Origin: Achromobacter sp. B7
GTDB lineage: Bacteria; Pseudomonadota; Gammaproteobacteria; Burkholderiales; Burkholderiaceae_B
Assembly (NCBI RefSeq): GCF_003600685.1
Contig: NZ_CP032084.1
Location: 4,712,001 to 4,776,000, forward strand
DNA length: 64,000 bases
Direction: 5' to 3'
The notes below the pieces were generated by a model that did no database searches, had not been told where the DNA came from, and was given only the letters and a program-made list of their open reading frames with translations. A program made the position numbers and the translations under genes. Every line of letters begins with the position of its first letter. Positions within the stretch are counted from its first letter, which is position 1. Below are positions 17,611 through 26,366 of the stretch, one piece after another.

Positions 17611-18066
17611 ATGCAGGATGCTTCCCTTAAACGCCCGTCCGCCGCCGACGCGCAGGTACACCTGACTGGCGGTTGCCAGTGCGGCGCGATCCGTTACGCC
17701 GTCACCGACGAACCCATCACCGCCGCCACCTGCCACTGCCGCGACTGCCAATATTCCAGCGGCGGCGCGCCGGCCCATGCGCTGATCTTTCCCGCCGGCT
17801 CGATCACGATGCTGCGCGGCCAGGCCAAGGAACACCGCTACAAGGGCGATTCCGGGCACACCGTCATGCGCAGCTTCTGCGCCGCCTGTGGCACGCCGCT
17901 ATTCGGCGGCTCGGAAGGCATGGGATACGAAGTGGTGCGCGCGGGCTCGCTGGACGATCCGGAAGCCTTTCACGCCAAGGCCAGCCTGTGGACGAGTTCG
18001 GCGCCGTCCTGGCACCACGTGGACCGCAGCGTGCCGCACTTCCCGCAAAACTCGCCGCCCGCCTGA
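17611..18066 (+). CDS. GFA/CENP-V domain protein (glutathione-dependent formaldehyde-activating family)
   Basis: A 151-residue zinc-binding protein with the family cysteine pattern: GGCQCGAIRY, CHCRDCQ and CAACGTPL. Members are thought to bind zinc, and Gfa itself condenses glutathione with formaldehyde, but most homologues have no known substrate. It is convergent with fba, sharing the bidirectional terminator at 18121-18155. The start ATG at 17611 is the only reasonable one. A second family member lies at 40639-41076. Confidence 0.85.
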   Translation: MQDASLKRPSAADAQVHLTGGCQCGAIRYAVTDEPITAATCHCRDCQYSSGGAPAHALIFPAGSITMLRGQAKEHRYKGDSGHTVMRSFCAACGTPLFGGSEGMGYEVVRAGSLDDPEAFHAKASLWTSSAPSWHHVDRSVPHFPQNSPPA

Positions 18067-18120
18067 CTTGCGGGGCTGACGCGGCCAGCCGATACGCCCG
18101 TCTTGGCAGCCGGCCAAAAC

Positions 18121-18155
18121 AAAGGGGTGGGTCCACGACGGACCCACCCCTTTTT
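18121..18155. terminator. bidirectional intrinsic terminator between the GFA gene and fba
   Basis: A 14-base perfect stem AAAGGGGTGGGTCC/GGACCCACCCCTTT with a five-base loop and A/T runs on both sides. It can end both convergent genes. Confidence 0.9.
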
Positions 18156-18193
18156 GCTATCCCGGCGCCCCCCGAAGGCGGCGCTGGATAGGT

Positions 18194-19258
18194 TTACTGC
18201 ACCACTTGCGACAGCTTGCCCGACGCGTATTGCGCGGCGATTTCGGTCAGCGGCAGCGCGCGGATCTTGCTGGCGTTGCCGGCGGTGCCGAATTCCGTGT
18301 AGCGAGCCACACAGATCGCCTTGGCGGCGGCGCGGGCGGGCTTCAGGTATTCGCGCGGGTCGAACTTTTCGGGGTTCTCGGCAAAAAAGCGGCGGATCGC
18401 GCCGGTCATGGCCAGACGAATATCGGTGTCGATATTGATCTTGCGCACGCCGTACTTGATGGCTTCCTGGATTTCCTCGACCGGCACGCCGTAGGTTTCC
18501 TTCATGTTGCCGCCGAATTCGCGGATTTCAGCCAGCAGTTCCTGCGGCACGCTGGAGCTGCCGTGCATCACCAGGTGGGTGTTGGGCAGGCGGGCGTGGA
18601 TTTCCTTGATACGGGAAATCGACAGGATGTCGCCGGTGGGCTTGCGCGTGAACTTGTAGGCGCCGTGGCTGGTGCCGATGGCAATCGCCAGCGCGTCCAG
18701 CTGGGTGCGGCGCACGAAGTCGGCGGCCTGTTCCGGGTCGGTCAGCAGCTGGTCCATGGTCAGCTTGCCGTCGGCGCCGTGGCCGTCTTCCTTGTCGCCT
18801 TCCATGGTTTCCAGGGAACCCAGGCAGCCCAGTTCGCCTTCAACCGTCACGCCCAGCTTGTGGGCCACGTCCACGACCTTCTTGGTCACTTCGACGTTGT
18901 AGTCGTAGTCGGCAATGGTCTTGCCGTCTTCTTTCAGCGAACCGTCCATCATCACGCTGGAGAAACCGAGGTCGATGGCGCCTTGGCAGACCTTGGGCGA
19001 CTGGCCGTGATCCTGGTGCATCACGACGGGGATGTGCGGGTAGGACTCAACCGCGGCCTGGATCAGGTGCTTCAGGAAGCCTTCGCCCGCGTACTTGCGC
19101 GCGCCGGCCGAGGCTTGCATGATCACCGGGCTGTCGGTCTCCGCAGCGGCTTCCATGATGGCCTGGACCTGTTCCAGGTTGTTGACGTTGAAAGCCGGAA
19201 TGCCGTAGCCGTTCTCGGCGGCGTGGTCGAGCAACTGGCGCATGGAGACTAGGGCCAT
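18194..19258 (-). CDS. fba: fructose-bisphosphate aldolase, class II
   Basis: A 354-residue zinc-dependent aldolase that interconverts fructose 1,6-bisphosphate with glyceraldehyde-3-phosphate and dihydroxyacetone phosphate. Visible signatures are [11 protein letters not shown] (metal His), [10 protein letters not shown] and [10 protein letters not shown]. The N-terminus [19 protein letters not shown] is typical of the Calvin-type (CbbA-like) subfamily. A ribosome site GGAGGA precedes the ATG. In related bacteria it usually sits after pgk-pyk; here pgk is 41 kb away and no pyk is in the window. Confidence 0.95.
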   Translation of the reverse strand: MALVSMRQLLDHAAENGYGIPAFNVNNLEQVQAIMEAAAETDSPVIMQASAGARKYAGEGFLKHLIQAAVESYPHIPVVMHQDHGQSPKVCQGAIDLGFSSVMMDGSLKEDGKTIADYDYNVEVTKKVVDVAHKLGVTVEGELGCLGSLETMEGDKEDGHGADGKLTMDQLLTDPEQAADFVRRTQLDALAIAIGTSHGAYKFTRKPTGDILSISRIKEIHARLPNTHLVMHGSSSVPQELLAEIREFGGNMKETYGVPVEEIQEAIKYGVRKINIDTDIRLAMTGAIRRFFAENPEKFDPREYLKPARAAAKAICVARYTEFGTAGNASKIRALPLTEIAAQYASGKLSQVVQ

Positions 19259-19380
19259 GAGTGGTCCTCCTAAGTACTGTTTATTGAAATGGTTGAAGGC
19301 TTGCTGAATGGGGTGATTTTACGGGGGTTTCCAGGAAAGGTCTTGCAACCGCCGGTATCCAGTCCATTCAGCCGAGGACG

Positions 19381-19407
19381 GAAGGCGTAGAACCGGTCTA
19401 CGCCTTC
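19381..19407. repeat. 11-bp perfect hairpin downstream of the SMP-30 gene
   Basis: GAAGGCGTAGA and TCTACGCCTTC pair exactly around a five-base loop, 40 bp after the lactonase stop codon. No T run follows on either strand, so it is not a classical intrinsic terminator; it could stabilise the mRNA 3' end. Confidence 0.6.
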
Positions 19408-19446
19408 AGCCTCCACCCAGCCCCCCGCCCGACTCCGGCCCCGGTC

Positions 19447-20346
19447 TCAGGGCCGACCGGCGTGCGGTACGTCCACCCGAGTCGTCAGGATGCGGGCTTC
19501 GGGCTTGGCGCGGCGGTTTGCCTCGATGAAATCCGGCGCGGCCGCCATGAACAGCGTGCAGCCGTCCGGACCGCCCAGCGCCGCGGCGAAGATGCCGAAT
19601 TCGCCGGTATCGATCTGTTCCAGAATGGTGCCGCCCCGCTCCACCCGCACGATGCGCTTGCCGATGGCGTCCGCCACCCACAGCGCGCCCTCGGCATCCA
19701 GCGCGCCGCCATCCGGCGCGATGGCCGACGCGGCGATCAATACCGACAGGTCGTCGCTATCCGGCAACGGGCCGAAGTTGGCCCAGTCGCGGCGCGGGCC
19801 CAGTGCCCCCGTGGGCAGGATGTCGAATTCCGAGATCCGGTTGCCGAACGTCTCGTTGACAATCAACGTGTTGCCATCCGGCGTGATGAACAAGCCATTG
19901 GGAAAGCACAGCCCATCGGCCACGGCCTGCGCAACGCCGTCCGTGTCGACGCGCACCAGCGCCGTGGTCGCGACGGGTTCGCCCGCCATCAAATCGAAAC
20001 CGAAGTTGCCGACGTACGCCCGGCCCTGCGCATCCACCACCATGTCATTGATCGGGCCGCCCGCCAGCGAGGACAAATCCGCATGCACGCTTAGCGTGGC
20101 GTCAGCTTCCCGGCGCAACACCTTGCGGTCTTTCATGGATGAGATCAGCAAGCGGCCATCGGGCAGCCAGCCCAGGCCCGAGGGCTGCTGGGGCACGCGG
20201 CAGATCAGCTCAATATTGCCCTTCAGATCCACGGCGATGACCTGCCCGGTATAGAAGTCCGACGCCCACAAGCGGTCTTCGTGCCATCGCAAGCCCTCTA
20301 GGTAGGTGTATCCCGTTGCCAGCACGGACAGTTCGCGTTTCGGCAT
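19447..20346 (-). CDS. SMP-30/gluconolactonase/LRE family protein
   Basis: A 299-residue six-bladed beta-propeller lactonase-like protein. Family features are YLEGLRWHEDRLWASDFY at the N-terminus, NDMVVDAQGRAYVGNFGFD, PNGLFITPDGNTLIVNETF and DAEGALWVADAIGKR, which supply the metal-binding Glu, Asn and Asp residues. Members hydrolyse sugar or other lactones. No sugar-catabolic genes are adjacent, so the substrate is unknown. A ribosome site (AGGAGAC) precedes the start. It is divergent from the symporter gene. Confidence 0.85.
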   Translation of the reverse strand: MPKRELSVLATGYTYLEGLRWHEDRLWASDFYTGQVIAVDLKGNIELICRVPQQPSGLGWLPDGRLLISSMKDRKVLRREADATLSVHADLSSLAGGPINDMVVDAQGRAYVGNFGFDLMAGEPVATTALVRVDTDGVAQAVADGLCFPNGLFITPDGNTLIVNETFGNRISEFDILPTGALGPRRDWANFGPLPDSDDLSVLIAASAIAPDGGALDAEGALWVADAIGKRIVRVERGGTILEQIDTGEFGIFAAALGGPDGCTLFMAAAPDFIEANRRAKPEARILTTRVDVPHAGRP

Positions 20347-20638
20347 TGCCTTGTCTCCTGTTATCGCCCCATCGGGGCCGGCTTTTCAAATGCGCCGCAT
20401 GGCCGATGCGTTCGGCCGGGCGGACCCATTCTGTCACGTCAAAGGTGTTACGGATATGTCCCCAAGATGACAACTGACTGTCAGGTGGCGGGCGTTAACA
20501 TCGCGCCCCAAGGGAAAACCCGTACCCCGGGATTTGCCTTGGCATCCCCAAAACCGGACCGCCTTTCCCGCCCCATGCCGGCGGGCCGACCCCCACCCCG
20601 GGGCGCTATGCGGCGGGTCCCTTGTTTCCGTTTTGATC

Positions 20639-21880
20639 ATGAATACAAAGAAGCTGACGCGTTACATCGGCATCGCCATGGTGCTGGGCGTCGTGGTGGG
20701 CTACGTGTGCAACAAGACGGCGCAGGACGCGAAGCACGCAGCGGAAATTGCGTCGTACTTCAGCCTGGTCACGGACATCTTCCTGCGCATGATCAAGATG
20801 ATCATCGCGCCGCTGGTCTTCGCGACGCTGGTGTCGGGCCTGGCCAGCATGAGCGACGCGAACGCCGTGGGCCGCATTGGCCTGCGCGCCATGGTGTGGT
20901 TCATCGCGGCGTCCGCCGTGTCCTTGCTGCTGGGCCTGCTGCTGGTCAATATCTTCCAGCCGGGCGCACACATGAACCTGGCGATTCCGGACACGGGCAT
21001 CACCTCGGGCTTGAAGACGGGCGACTTCACGCTCAAGGCGTTCATCGCGCACGTGTTCCCCAAGAGCATCGCCGAAGCGATGGCCAACAACGAGATCTTG
21101 CAGATTTTGGTGTTCTCGCTGTTCTTTGGCGCAGCGTTGTCGTTCATACGCGGCAAGGGCCACCACACGATCTACACCATGATCGACGAGCTGGCCAAGA
21201 TCATGTTCCGCGTCACCGACTACGTGATGCGCTTTGCGCCGCTGGGCGTGTTCGCCGCCATGGCCGCCGCCATCACCACCGAAGGCCTGGGCGTGCTGGT
21301 CAGCTACGGCAAGTTGATCGGCGAGTTCTACCTGGGCCTGGCGCTGCTGTGGGCCATTCTGTTTGGCGTCGGTTACCTGTTCCTGGGCAAGTCCACGCGC
21401 CGCCTGGGCGGGCTGATCAAAGAGCCGACCTTGCTGGCATTTTCCACGGCCAGCAGCGAATCGGCCTATCCGAAGACCATCGAAGCACTAGAACGCTTTG
21501 GCGTGTCCAAGCGCATTTCGGGCTTTGTACTGCCGCTGGGGTATTCGTTCAATCTGGACGGCTCGATGATGTATCAGTCGTTCGCCGTCCTGTTCATTGC
21601 GCAGGCTTACAACATTGAGATGAGCTTTGCGCAGCAGTTGACGCTGTTGCTGGTGCTGATGGTGACCAGCAAGGGCATGGCGGGCGTGGCGCGCGCGTCG
21701 CTGGTCGTGGTGGCCGCCACCCTGCCGATGTTCCATTTGCCGGAAGCGGGCCTGCTGCTGATCATGGGCATCGACCAGTTTTTCGACATGGGCCGCACCG
21801 CGACCAATGTGGTGGGCAACAGCCTGGCCACCGCCGTCATTGCGAAACTGGAAGACGACCGCGACGATGCGGCGGCTTGA
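20639..21880 (+). CDS. dicarboxylate/amino acid:cation symporter (DAACS family)
   Basis: A 413-residue glutamate/dicarboxylate transporter with eight membrane helices. It starts at the ATG giving M-N-T-K-K-L; the longer frame from 20534 adds unconserved residues. The hairpin serine motif (STASSESAYPKTIEALERFG) and the substrate/Na site SFNLDGSMMYQ (NMDGT-equivalent) are clear. It imports glutamate, aspartate or C4-dicarboxylates with Na+ or H+. The gene is followed directly by a tandem repeat overlapping its stop codon. Confidence 0.9.
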   Translation: MNTKKLTRYIGIAMVLGVVVGYVCNKTAQDAKHAAEIASYFSLVTDIFLRMIKMIIAPLVFATLVSGLASMSDANAVGRIGLRAMVWFIAASAVSLLLGLLLVNIFQPGAHMNLAIPDTGITSGLKTGDFTLKAFIAHVFPKSIAEAMANNEILQILVFSLFFGAALSFIRGKGHHTIYTMIDELAKIMFRVTDYVMRFAPLGVFAAMAAAITTEGLGVLVSYGKLIGEFYLGLALLWAILFGVGYLFLGKSTRRLGGLIKEPTLLAFSTASSESAYPKTIEALERFGVSKRISGFVLPLGYSFNLDGSMMYQSFAVLFIAQAYNIEMSFAQQLTLLLVLMVTSKGMAGVARASLVVVAATLPMFHLPEAGLLLIMGIDQFFDMGRTATNVVGNSLATAVIAKLEDDRDDAAA

Positions 21881-21956
21881 TCGGGCTGTTGGATCGGGCT
21901 GTTGGATCGGGCTGCTTGATCGGGCCACGTAATCGGGCCACATGATCGGGCGCTTG
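21876..21956 (+). repeat. tandem repeat beginning at the symporter stop codon
   Basis: Six to seven units of about 13 bp of the form GGGCTGTTGGATC follow each other, diverging rightwards (GGGCTGCTTGATC, GGGCCACGTAATC, GGGCCACATGATC). The first partial unit includes the TGA of the symporter. No hairpin or reading frame accounts for it. Confidence 0.75.
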
Positions 21957-22047
21957 ACCGCGCCGCAAGCGCGGGCGCAACATAGGCTTCCCGTTCTTGA
22001 CCTGCGGCGCGGCGTGCCATCCGGCGGCGCCCGCCCCATGCAATGCC

Positions 22048-22422
22048 ATGACACCCCTCCCCCTGCGCGGCATCCTGGCGGCAATCGCCCTGGTTGCCGC
22101 CGCTGACGCAAACGCCTGGACCCGCATTTCCTGCGACCTGGCCGGCACAGTCACCACGCCCGCGCTACAGATGCGGCAAAGCCGCACCGACGGCACGACG
22201 CTGTCTCAAACCACGTTTCGTATCAAGGTCAAGGCGGCCGACATTCCGGAAGGCGCGCGCGCGGATACGGATTGCACCGAATTCGTAAACCGCGAAATGG
22301 ACGTGTCGCTGGAGGACACGCCGCCCGGCCAGATTCGCCAGGGCAAGCCAATCAAGCTGCGTTACCGCTACGACGAATCGTTGGGGCAAAGCCTGTCGAC
22401 AAAATTCGAGCTGGTCCGCTGA
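22048..22422 (+). CDS. small secreted/periplasmic protein of unknown function
   Basis: A 124-residue protein starting at M-T-P-L-P-L-R with a Sec signal peptide (hydrophobic GILAAIALVAAADA, cleavage near ANA/W). The mature domain of about 100 residues has two cysteines (SCDL and DCTEF) that could pair in the periplasm. I do not recognise the family. It stands alone between the symporter and a convergent hypothetical gene. Confidence 0.65.
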   Translation: MTPLPLRGILAAIALVAAADANAWTRISCDLAGTVTTPALQMRQSRTDGTTLSQTTFRIKVKAADIPEGARADTDCTEFVNREMDVSLEDTPPGQIRQGKPIKLRYRYDESLGQSLSTKFELVR

Positions 22423-22473
22423 AGACCCCGCCGCCGCCACGAGGGCGGATCGGCGGAGCGCGCAACCGGCTTT

Positions 22474-22537
22474 CAGTGCTGGGTCAGGCTTTCAGTGCTT
22501 GATCGGACTGTCAGCGCCTGGCCGGGTTTTCAACTGC
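22474..22537. repeat. degenerate repeat at the 3' side of the acidic hypothetical gene
   Basis: GGCTTTCAGTGCT occurs twice about 19 bp apart, followed by weaker versions (GACTGTCAGCGCC, GGTTTTCAACTGC). The units run up to the minus-strand stop codon at 22538 and carry stop-codon triplets on that strand. Confidence 0.5.
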
Positions 22538-22972
22538 TTAGTCGTTGACCGAGCACGACACCGGCGCGCCGTCTTCGAATTCGACGTCATACGTGTGGAC
22601 CGGATCCCACGGCAGCGTGAACCACAGTTCGTAGCCGTCGCCGTCTTCGTCGAACAGCCACAATGCGCGCAGCACGGCTTTTTCGGCCATGGCGTCGGCG
22701 GTTTCTTCCTGCAGCAGCTGGTCGTCTTCCAGACCCAGCTTTTTGTAGTGCTCGTACGAATAGTTATCCAGCAGGAACTCGGCCGCTGCCAGGATGTGAT
22801 CGTCAAGATTGTCGATGATGCCCTTGACCACCTTGGAGGCGCCGCTGTCGGGCTCTTCGCCATCCGTCTGGATCATGACGTGAATGGGGGGCCGGCCATC
22901 GCCGGCAGGCACGTTTTCGGCCGCCCACAGATCGGGTTCTTCGGGGTCTTGGGTGAAATTGAATCGTGCCAT
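22538..22972 (-). CDS. acidic protein of unknown function
   Basis: A 144-residue soluble protein starting at M-A-R-F-N-F; the frame stays open to 23284 but without conservation or ribosome site. It is strongly acidic (for example FDEDGDGYELWF and VEFEDGAPVSC) with no signal peptide or membrane segment. No family recognised; its size and charge resemble uncharacterised cytosolic DUF proteins. It is 125 bp from the upstream MOSC gene. Confidence 0.65.
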   Translation of the reverse strand: MARFNFTQDPEEPDLWAAENVPAGDGRPPIHVMIQTDGEEPDSGASKVVKGIIDNLDDHILAAAEFLLDNYSYEHYKKLGLEDDQLLQEETADAMAEKAVLRALWLFDEDGDGYELWFTLPWDPVHTYDVEFEDGAPVSCSVND

Positions 22973-23097
22973 TGCGCGCTCCGGAAAATTGGATGGCGAG
23001 CCGAAAAAGTATCGGCTGCGCCTCAGGCCGTTACGCCTTTCGCCATTTAACCAGATGCGCGGCGACCCGTCTGTGGCTGCCCGCGATGTTTTTGACG

Positions 23098-23640
23098 CTA
23101 CACCCGTTCCAGTGCCAAATGCGGCAGTGCGGGAAGCTCGGTTCGGATACTGTCGCCCGGGCTGACCGCCCCGCCCTCGATCACAATCCCCATCACGCCG
23201 GCGCGCCGTTGCAGGCTGCCGTCGGGGTTGCGGCCCAGCACGGCGGCCATCAGACCTTTCTGATATTGGTCCAGTTGCACGCACGGATTGCGCAACCCGG
23301 TGATTTCGATGATTGCGTCTTCGCCGATACGCAGTCGCGCCCCACGCGGCAACGCCAACAGGTCAATACCGCGCGTGGTGATGTTTTCGCCCATCGTGCC
23401 TTCGGCCACATTGAAGCCGGCCAGTTGCAGCTCGTCGTGCAGTTCCGCCTGAATCAGATGCACCTGGCGCAGGTTGGGCTGCGTGGGGTCGGCCCGCACG
23501 CGCGAGCGATGCTTGACGGTCACCCCCTGATGCGCGTCGCCTTCGACGCCCAGCCCCTTGACCAGCAGGATGGTCGGCACGACCGGCTTGCTGAACGCAT
23601 GCGTTGCGCTTAGCGCCACGGCAATCACGATCGGATTCAT
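23098..23640 (-). CDS. MOSC domain protein
   Basis: A 180-residue single-domain MOSC protein, related to the C-terminal sulfur-carrier domain of molybdenum cofactor sulfurases. Typical segments are GVEGDAHQG, MGENITTRGIDL and ITGLRNPCVQLD, which contains the conserved Cys expected to carry sulfur. Relatives (YiiM-type) act in reduction of N-hydroxylated compounds or remain uncharacterised. It is 25 bp downstream of phnM on the same strand and may be co-transcribed with the phn operon, though no link to phosphonates is known. Confidence 0.85.
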   Translation of the reverse strand: MNPIVIAVALSATHAFSKPVVPTILLVKGLGVEGDAHQGVTVKHRSRVRADPTQPNLRQVHLIQAELHDELQLAGFNVAEGTMGENITTRGIDLLALPRGARLRIGEDAIIEITGLRNPCVQLDQYQKGLMAAVLGRNPDGSLQRRAGVMGIVIEGGAVSPGDSIRTELPALPHLALERV

Positions 23641-23665
23641 CGCGGTACTCCGGAAAAACAGGGTG

Positions 23666-24865
23666 TCATGCCGCCTCGCGTTGCGCCTCGGGCGACGCCG
23701 CCGCGTGCGTGCGCGTCGGCAGGTAGTGCGTGGAGAATACCAGCCGGCCGGCCGACCAGGTGTGACTGATCAGTGGCAGCGCGCCAACTTGTGCCACTGC
23801 CACCAGATCCGCCCGCTGGCCCACCGCGATCCGGCCCCGATCGGACAGCCCGCAGGCGTCGGCCGGGTTTGCCGTGACCAGCGCGATGGCTTGCGGCCAG
23901 CTCAGGTCGGTTTGCGCCGCCACGGCAAATGCGGCGGCGATCAGCGTGGACGGTTGGTAGTCCGAACACAGGCAGCTGGCCACGCCCGCGCGGATGGCGT
24001 CGATGGCGCGCATTGACCCGCTCTGGCTTTGCCCGCGCAACACGTTGGGCGCCCCGAGAATGGTGGGCAGGCCGCAGGAAACCGCCGCGCGCGCCGTGTC
24101 CAGCGTGATGGGGAATTCGCTCATCGACACGCCCAGGTTGCGCATCGTGGCGATGCGCTGCACGGAATCGTCGTCATGGCTGGCGGTGGCGATGCCCAGC
24201 GCATGCGCGTGCGCCAGCAGTGCCTGCACGCGCGTCACCGCCCCGTCCTTGGCGCGTGTCTTGGCGTGGGCCGCCTCTTCGGCCTGCTCGCGGCTCATGG
24301 CGTGGTTGCCCATCATGTATTGCAGATAGGATTCCAGCGTCTTGAACTGCCCCTGCCCCGGCGAATGGTCCATCACCGACAACAGGTCCACCGCGCCTTC
24401 GTCCATCAATGCGCGCAATACGTCCACTGAGGTTGGGTCGGTGACTTCGTAGCGGCAATGCACGCGGTTGTCCACCAGGCTGTGCGGGCGGAACGCATGC
24501 ACCGCGCGCACCACCTGCGCCGCCGTCTGGTTGTTGCGCACGCCCCATTCATTGTTGGCGAAAGACAGCGCATGAAAAGGCGTGGTGATGCCCGCGGCGG
24601 CGTTGCGACGGTCGACCTGCGCCACCGCGAAATCGAACGGAAACAGCACGCGCGAGCGAGGCTCCGCTTCCTTTTCGATGGCGTCGCAATGCAGGTCGAT
24701 CAAGCCGGGCATCAAGGTCTGGCCTTGCAGGTCAACCACGCGGTCCGCCCGCGCGCCGTCCGGCTCGATGGCCACGATGCGGCCGTCATCGATCAGCACC
24801 GCGCTGTTCTCCAGCACGCGGTCGGGCATGATCACGCGGGCATGGGTCAGGTATGAGCTTGGCAT
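23666..24865 (-). CDS. phnM: alpha-D-ribose 1-methylphosphonate 5-triphosphate diphosphatase
   Basis: A 399-residue amidohydrolase-fold enzyme that removes pyrophosphate from alkylphosphonate ribosyl triphosphate before C-P cleavage. Metal-binding elements include GLIDLHCDAIEKEAEPR, the later ATASHDDDSV and the CSDYQPS near the end. It overlaps phnL by 19 bp and completes the phnGHIJKLM order. A second paralogue lies at 30663-31856 in the divergent operon; this copy, being in the core operon, is the more likely orthologue of E. coli PhnM. Confidence 0.93.
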   Translation of the reverse strand: MPSSYLTHARVIMPDRVLENSAVLIDDGRIVAIEPDGARADRVVDLQGQTLMPGLIDLHCDAIEKEAEPRSRVLFPFDFAVAQVDRRNAAAGITTPFHALSFANNEWGVRNNQTAAQVVRAVHAFRPHSLVDNRVHCRYEVTDPTSVDVLRALMDEGAVDLLSVMDHSPGQGQFKTLESYLQYMMGNHAMSREQAEEAAHAKTRAKDGAVTRVQALLAHAHALGIATASHDDDSVQRIATMRNLGVSMSEFPITLDTARAAVSCGLPTILGAPNVLRGQSQSGSMRAIDAIRAGVASCLCSDYQPSTLIAAAFAVAAQTDLSWPQAIALVTANPADACGLSDRGRIAVGQRADLVAVAQVGALPLISHTWSAGRLVFSTHYLPTRTHAAASPEAQREAA

Positions 24866-25587
24866 GAGGGCTCCAGGGCAAGCGAGGCGGGCGGCGCGGG
24901 GCGCAGCGCCAGGGTTTGGGTGGCAACGGCGTCGCGCACTTCGGCGTCGTGAAAGATGCCCAGCAGGCAGCGGCCCGCCGCCAGTGCTTCGTGGATCAGC
25001 GCGATCACCACGCGGCGGTTATCGGCATCCAACGACGCCGTGGGTTCGTCCAGCAACAGAATCGGATGGCGCGCAATAAAGCCGCGCGCGATGTTGACGC
25101 GCTGCTGCTCGCCGCCGGAAAACGTGGCGGGCGCCAGGCCCCACAAACGCGGCGGCACATTCAAGCGTTGCAGCAAGGCGCCGGCCTGCTCGCGCGCATC
25201 GGCGGCGTCCACGCCCGCCACGCGCAGCGGCTCGGCCACCACGTCCAGCGCGGACACCCGGGGAATGACGCGCAGGAACTGGCTGACGTAGCCGATGACG
25301 TCGCGGCGCAGCGCCAGGATGCGCTGTTCGGGCGCGCCCACCAGCTCGACCCATTCATCATGGGCGCGCACGCGGATGCTGCCTTCGGTAGCCAGGTAGT
25401 TGCCATACAGGCAACGCAGCAAGGTGCTTTTTCCGGTGCCCGACGGGCCGGCCAGCACCAGGCAATCGCCGGCGGCGGCGGTCATGTCCACGGCATCCAG
25501 CACGGGCAGATGCATGCCGCCCTGGTTGTGCAGCGTGAACCGTTTCACCAGCCCCCGCACTTCGATCATGGGTAAGGATGCATGCAT
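24847..25587 (-). CDS. phnL: C-P lyase system ATP-binding protein PhnL
   Basis: A 246-residue ABC-type ATPase that is part of the C-P lyase machinery, not of an importer. Walker A GPSGTGKSTLLR, signature FSGGEQQRVNIARGF and Walker B LLLDEPTASLDADN are intact. It starts 2 bp after the phnK stop; in-frame M-I-E-V-R six codons later is an alternative start. It overlaps phnM. PhnL is needed for phosphonate use in vivo and associates with PhnK and the core complex. Confidence 0.92.
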   Translation of the reverse strand: MHASLPMIEVRGLVKRFTLHNQGGMHLPVLDAVDMTAAAGDCLVLAGPSGTGKSTLLRCLYGNYLATEGSIRVRAHDEWVELVGAPEQRILALRRDVIGYVSQFLRVIPRVSALDVVAEPLRVAGVDAADAREQAGALLQRLNVPPRLWGLAPATFSGGEQQRVNIARGFIARHPILLLDEPTASLDADNRRVVIALIHEALAAGRCLLGIFHDAEVRDAVATQTLALRPAPPASLALEPSCQAHT

Positions 25588-25589
25588 GG

Positions 25590-26366
25590 TCAGCTCTGCA
25601 AAATGGAAGACACCAGCAACTGGGTGTAGGGGTGTTGAGGGTCGTCAAGAATCTGGTCGGTCAGCCCGCTTTCAACCACAACGCCGCCGCGCATCACCAG
25701 CGTGCGATGCGCCAGCAGCCGCGCCACCGCCAGGTCATGCGTGACGACGATGGCGGCCAGGCCCAGGTCCGTGACCAGTTGGCGCAGCAGGTCCAGCAGC
25801 CGCGCCTGCACGGACACGTCCAGCGATGCCGTGGGTTCGTCCATGAACACCAGGCGCGGGTGCGTTACCAGGTTGCGGGCGATTTGCAGACGCTGCTGCA
25901 TGCCGCCGGAAAACGACACCGGCGTATCGTCCAGCCGGCCCACGTCGATCTCCATCTTTTGCAGCCAATTGCCCGCCACGGCGCGCAGGTCGCCGTAGTG
26001 CCGGTCGCCCACCGCCATCAGCCGCTCGGCGATATTGGCGCCCGCGCTGACCTGCATGCGCAGCCCGTCGCGGGCGTTCTGCCGCACGAAGCCCCAATCG
26101 GTGCGCGACAACAATCGCAGCCGCGCGCCTTGCAGGCCGGCCAGGTCGATGAAGCCCTGGTCACGCGTGTCGTACCAGACGCTGCCGGCATCGGGCGCGG
26201 TCTGGTGCGACACGGCCGACAGCAAGGTGCTTTTGCCCGAGCCCGATTCCCCCACGATGCACAGCACTTCGCCCGGATACAGGTCAAAGCTGACGTCGCG
26301 GCAGCCGTGCACGCCGTCCCACGTGCGGGTCAGCTTGCGCACGGAAAGCAGTGGATGCGCGTTCAT
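25590..26366 (-). CDS. phnK: C-P lyase system ATP-binding protein PhnK
   Basis: A 258-residue ABC ATPase that docks on the PhnGHIJ core. Walker [15 protein letters not shown], signature FSGGMQQRLQIARNL and Walker B VFMDEPTASLDVSV are all present. The start M-N-A-H-P overlaps the phnJ stop (ATGA), so the longer frame to 26429 is not used. ATP binding and hydrolysis are thought to open the core for substrate exchange. Confidence 0.93.
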   Translation of the reverse strand: MNAHPLLSVRKLTRTWDGVHGCRDVSFDLYPGEVLCIVGESGSGKSTLLSAVSHQTAPDAGSVWYDTRDQGFIDLAGLQGARLRLLSRTDWGFVRQNARDGLRMQVSAGANIAERLMAVGDRHYGDLRAVAGNWLQKMEIDVGRLDDTPVSFSGGMQQRLQIARNLVTHPRLVFMDEPTASLDVSVQARLLDLLRQLVTDLGLAAIVVTHDLAVARLLAHRTLVMRGGVVVESGLTDQILDDPQHPYTQLLVSSILQS

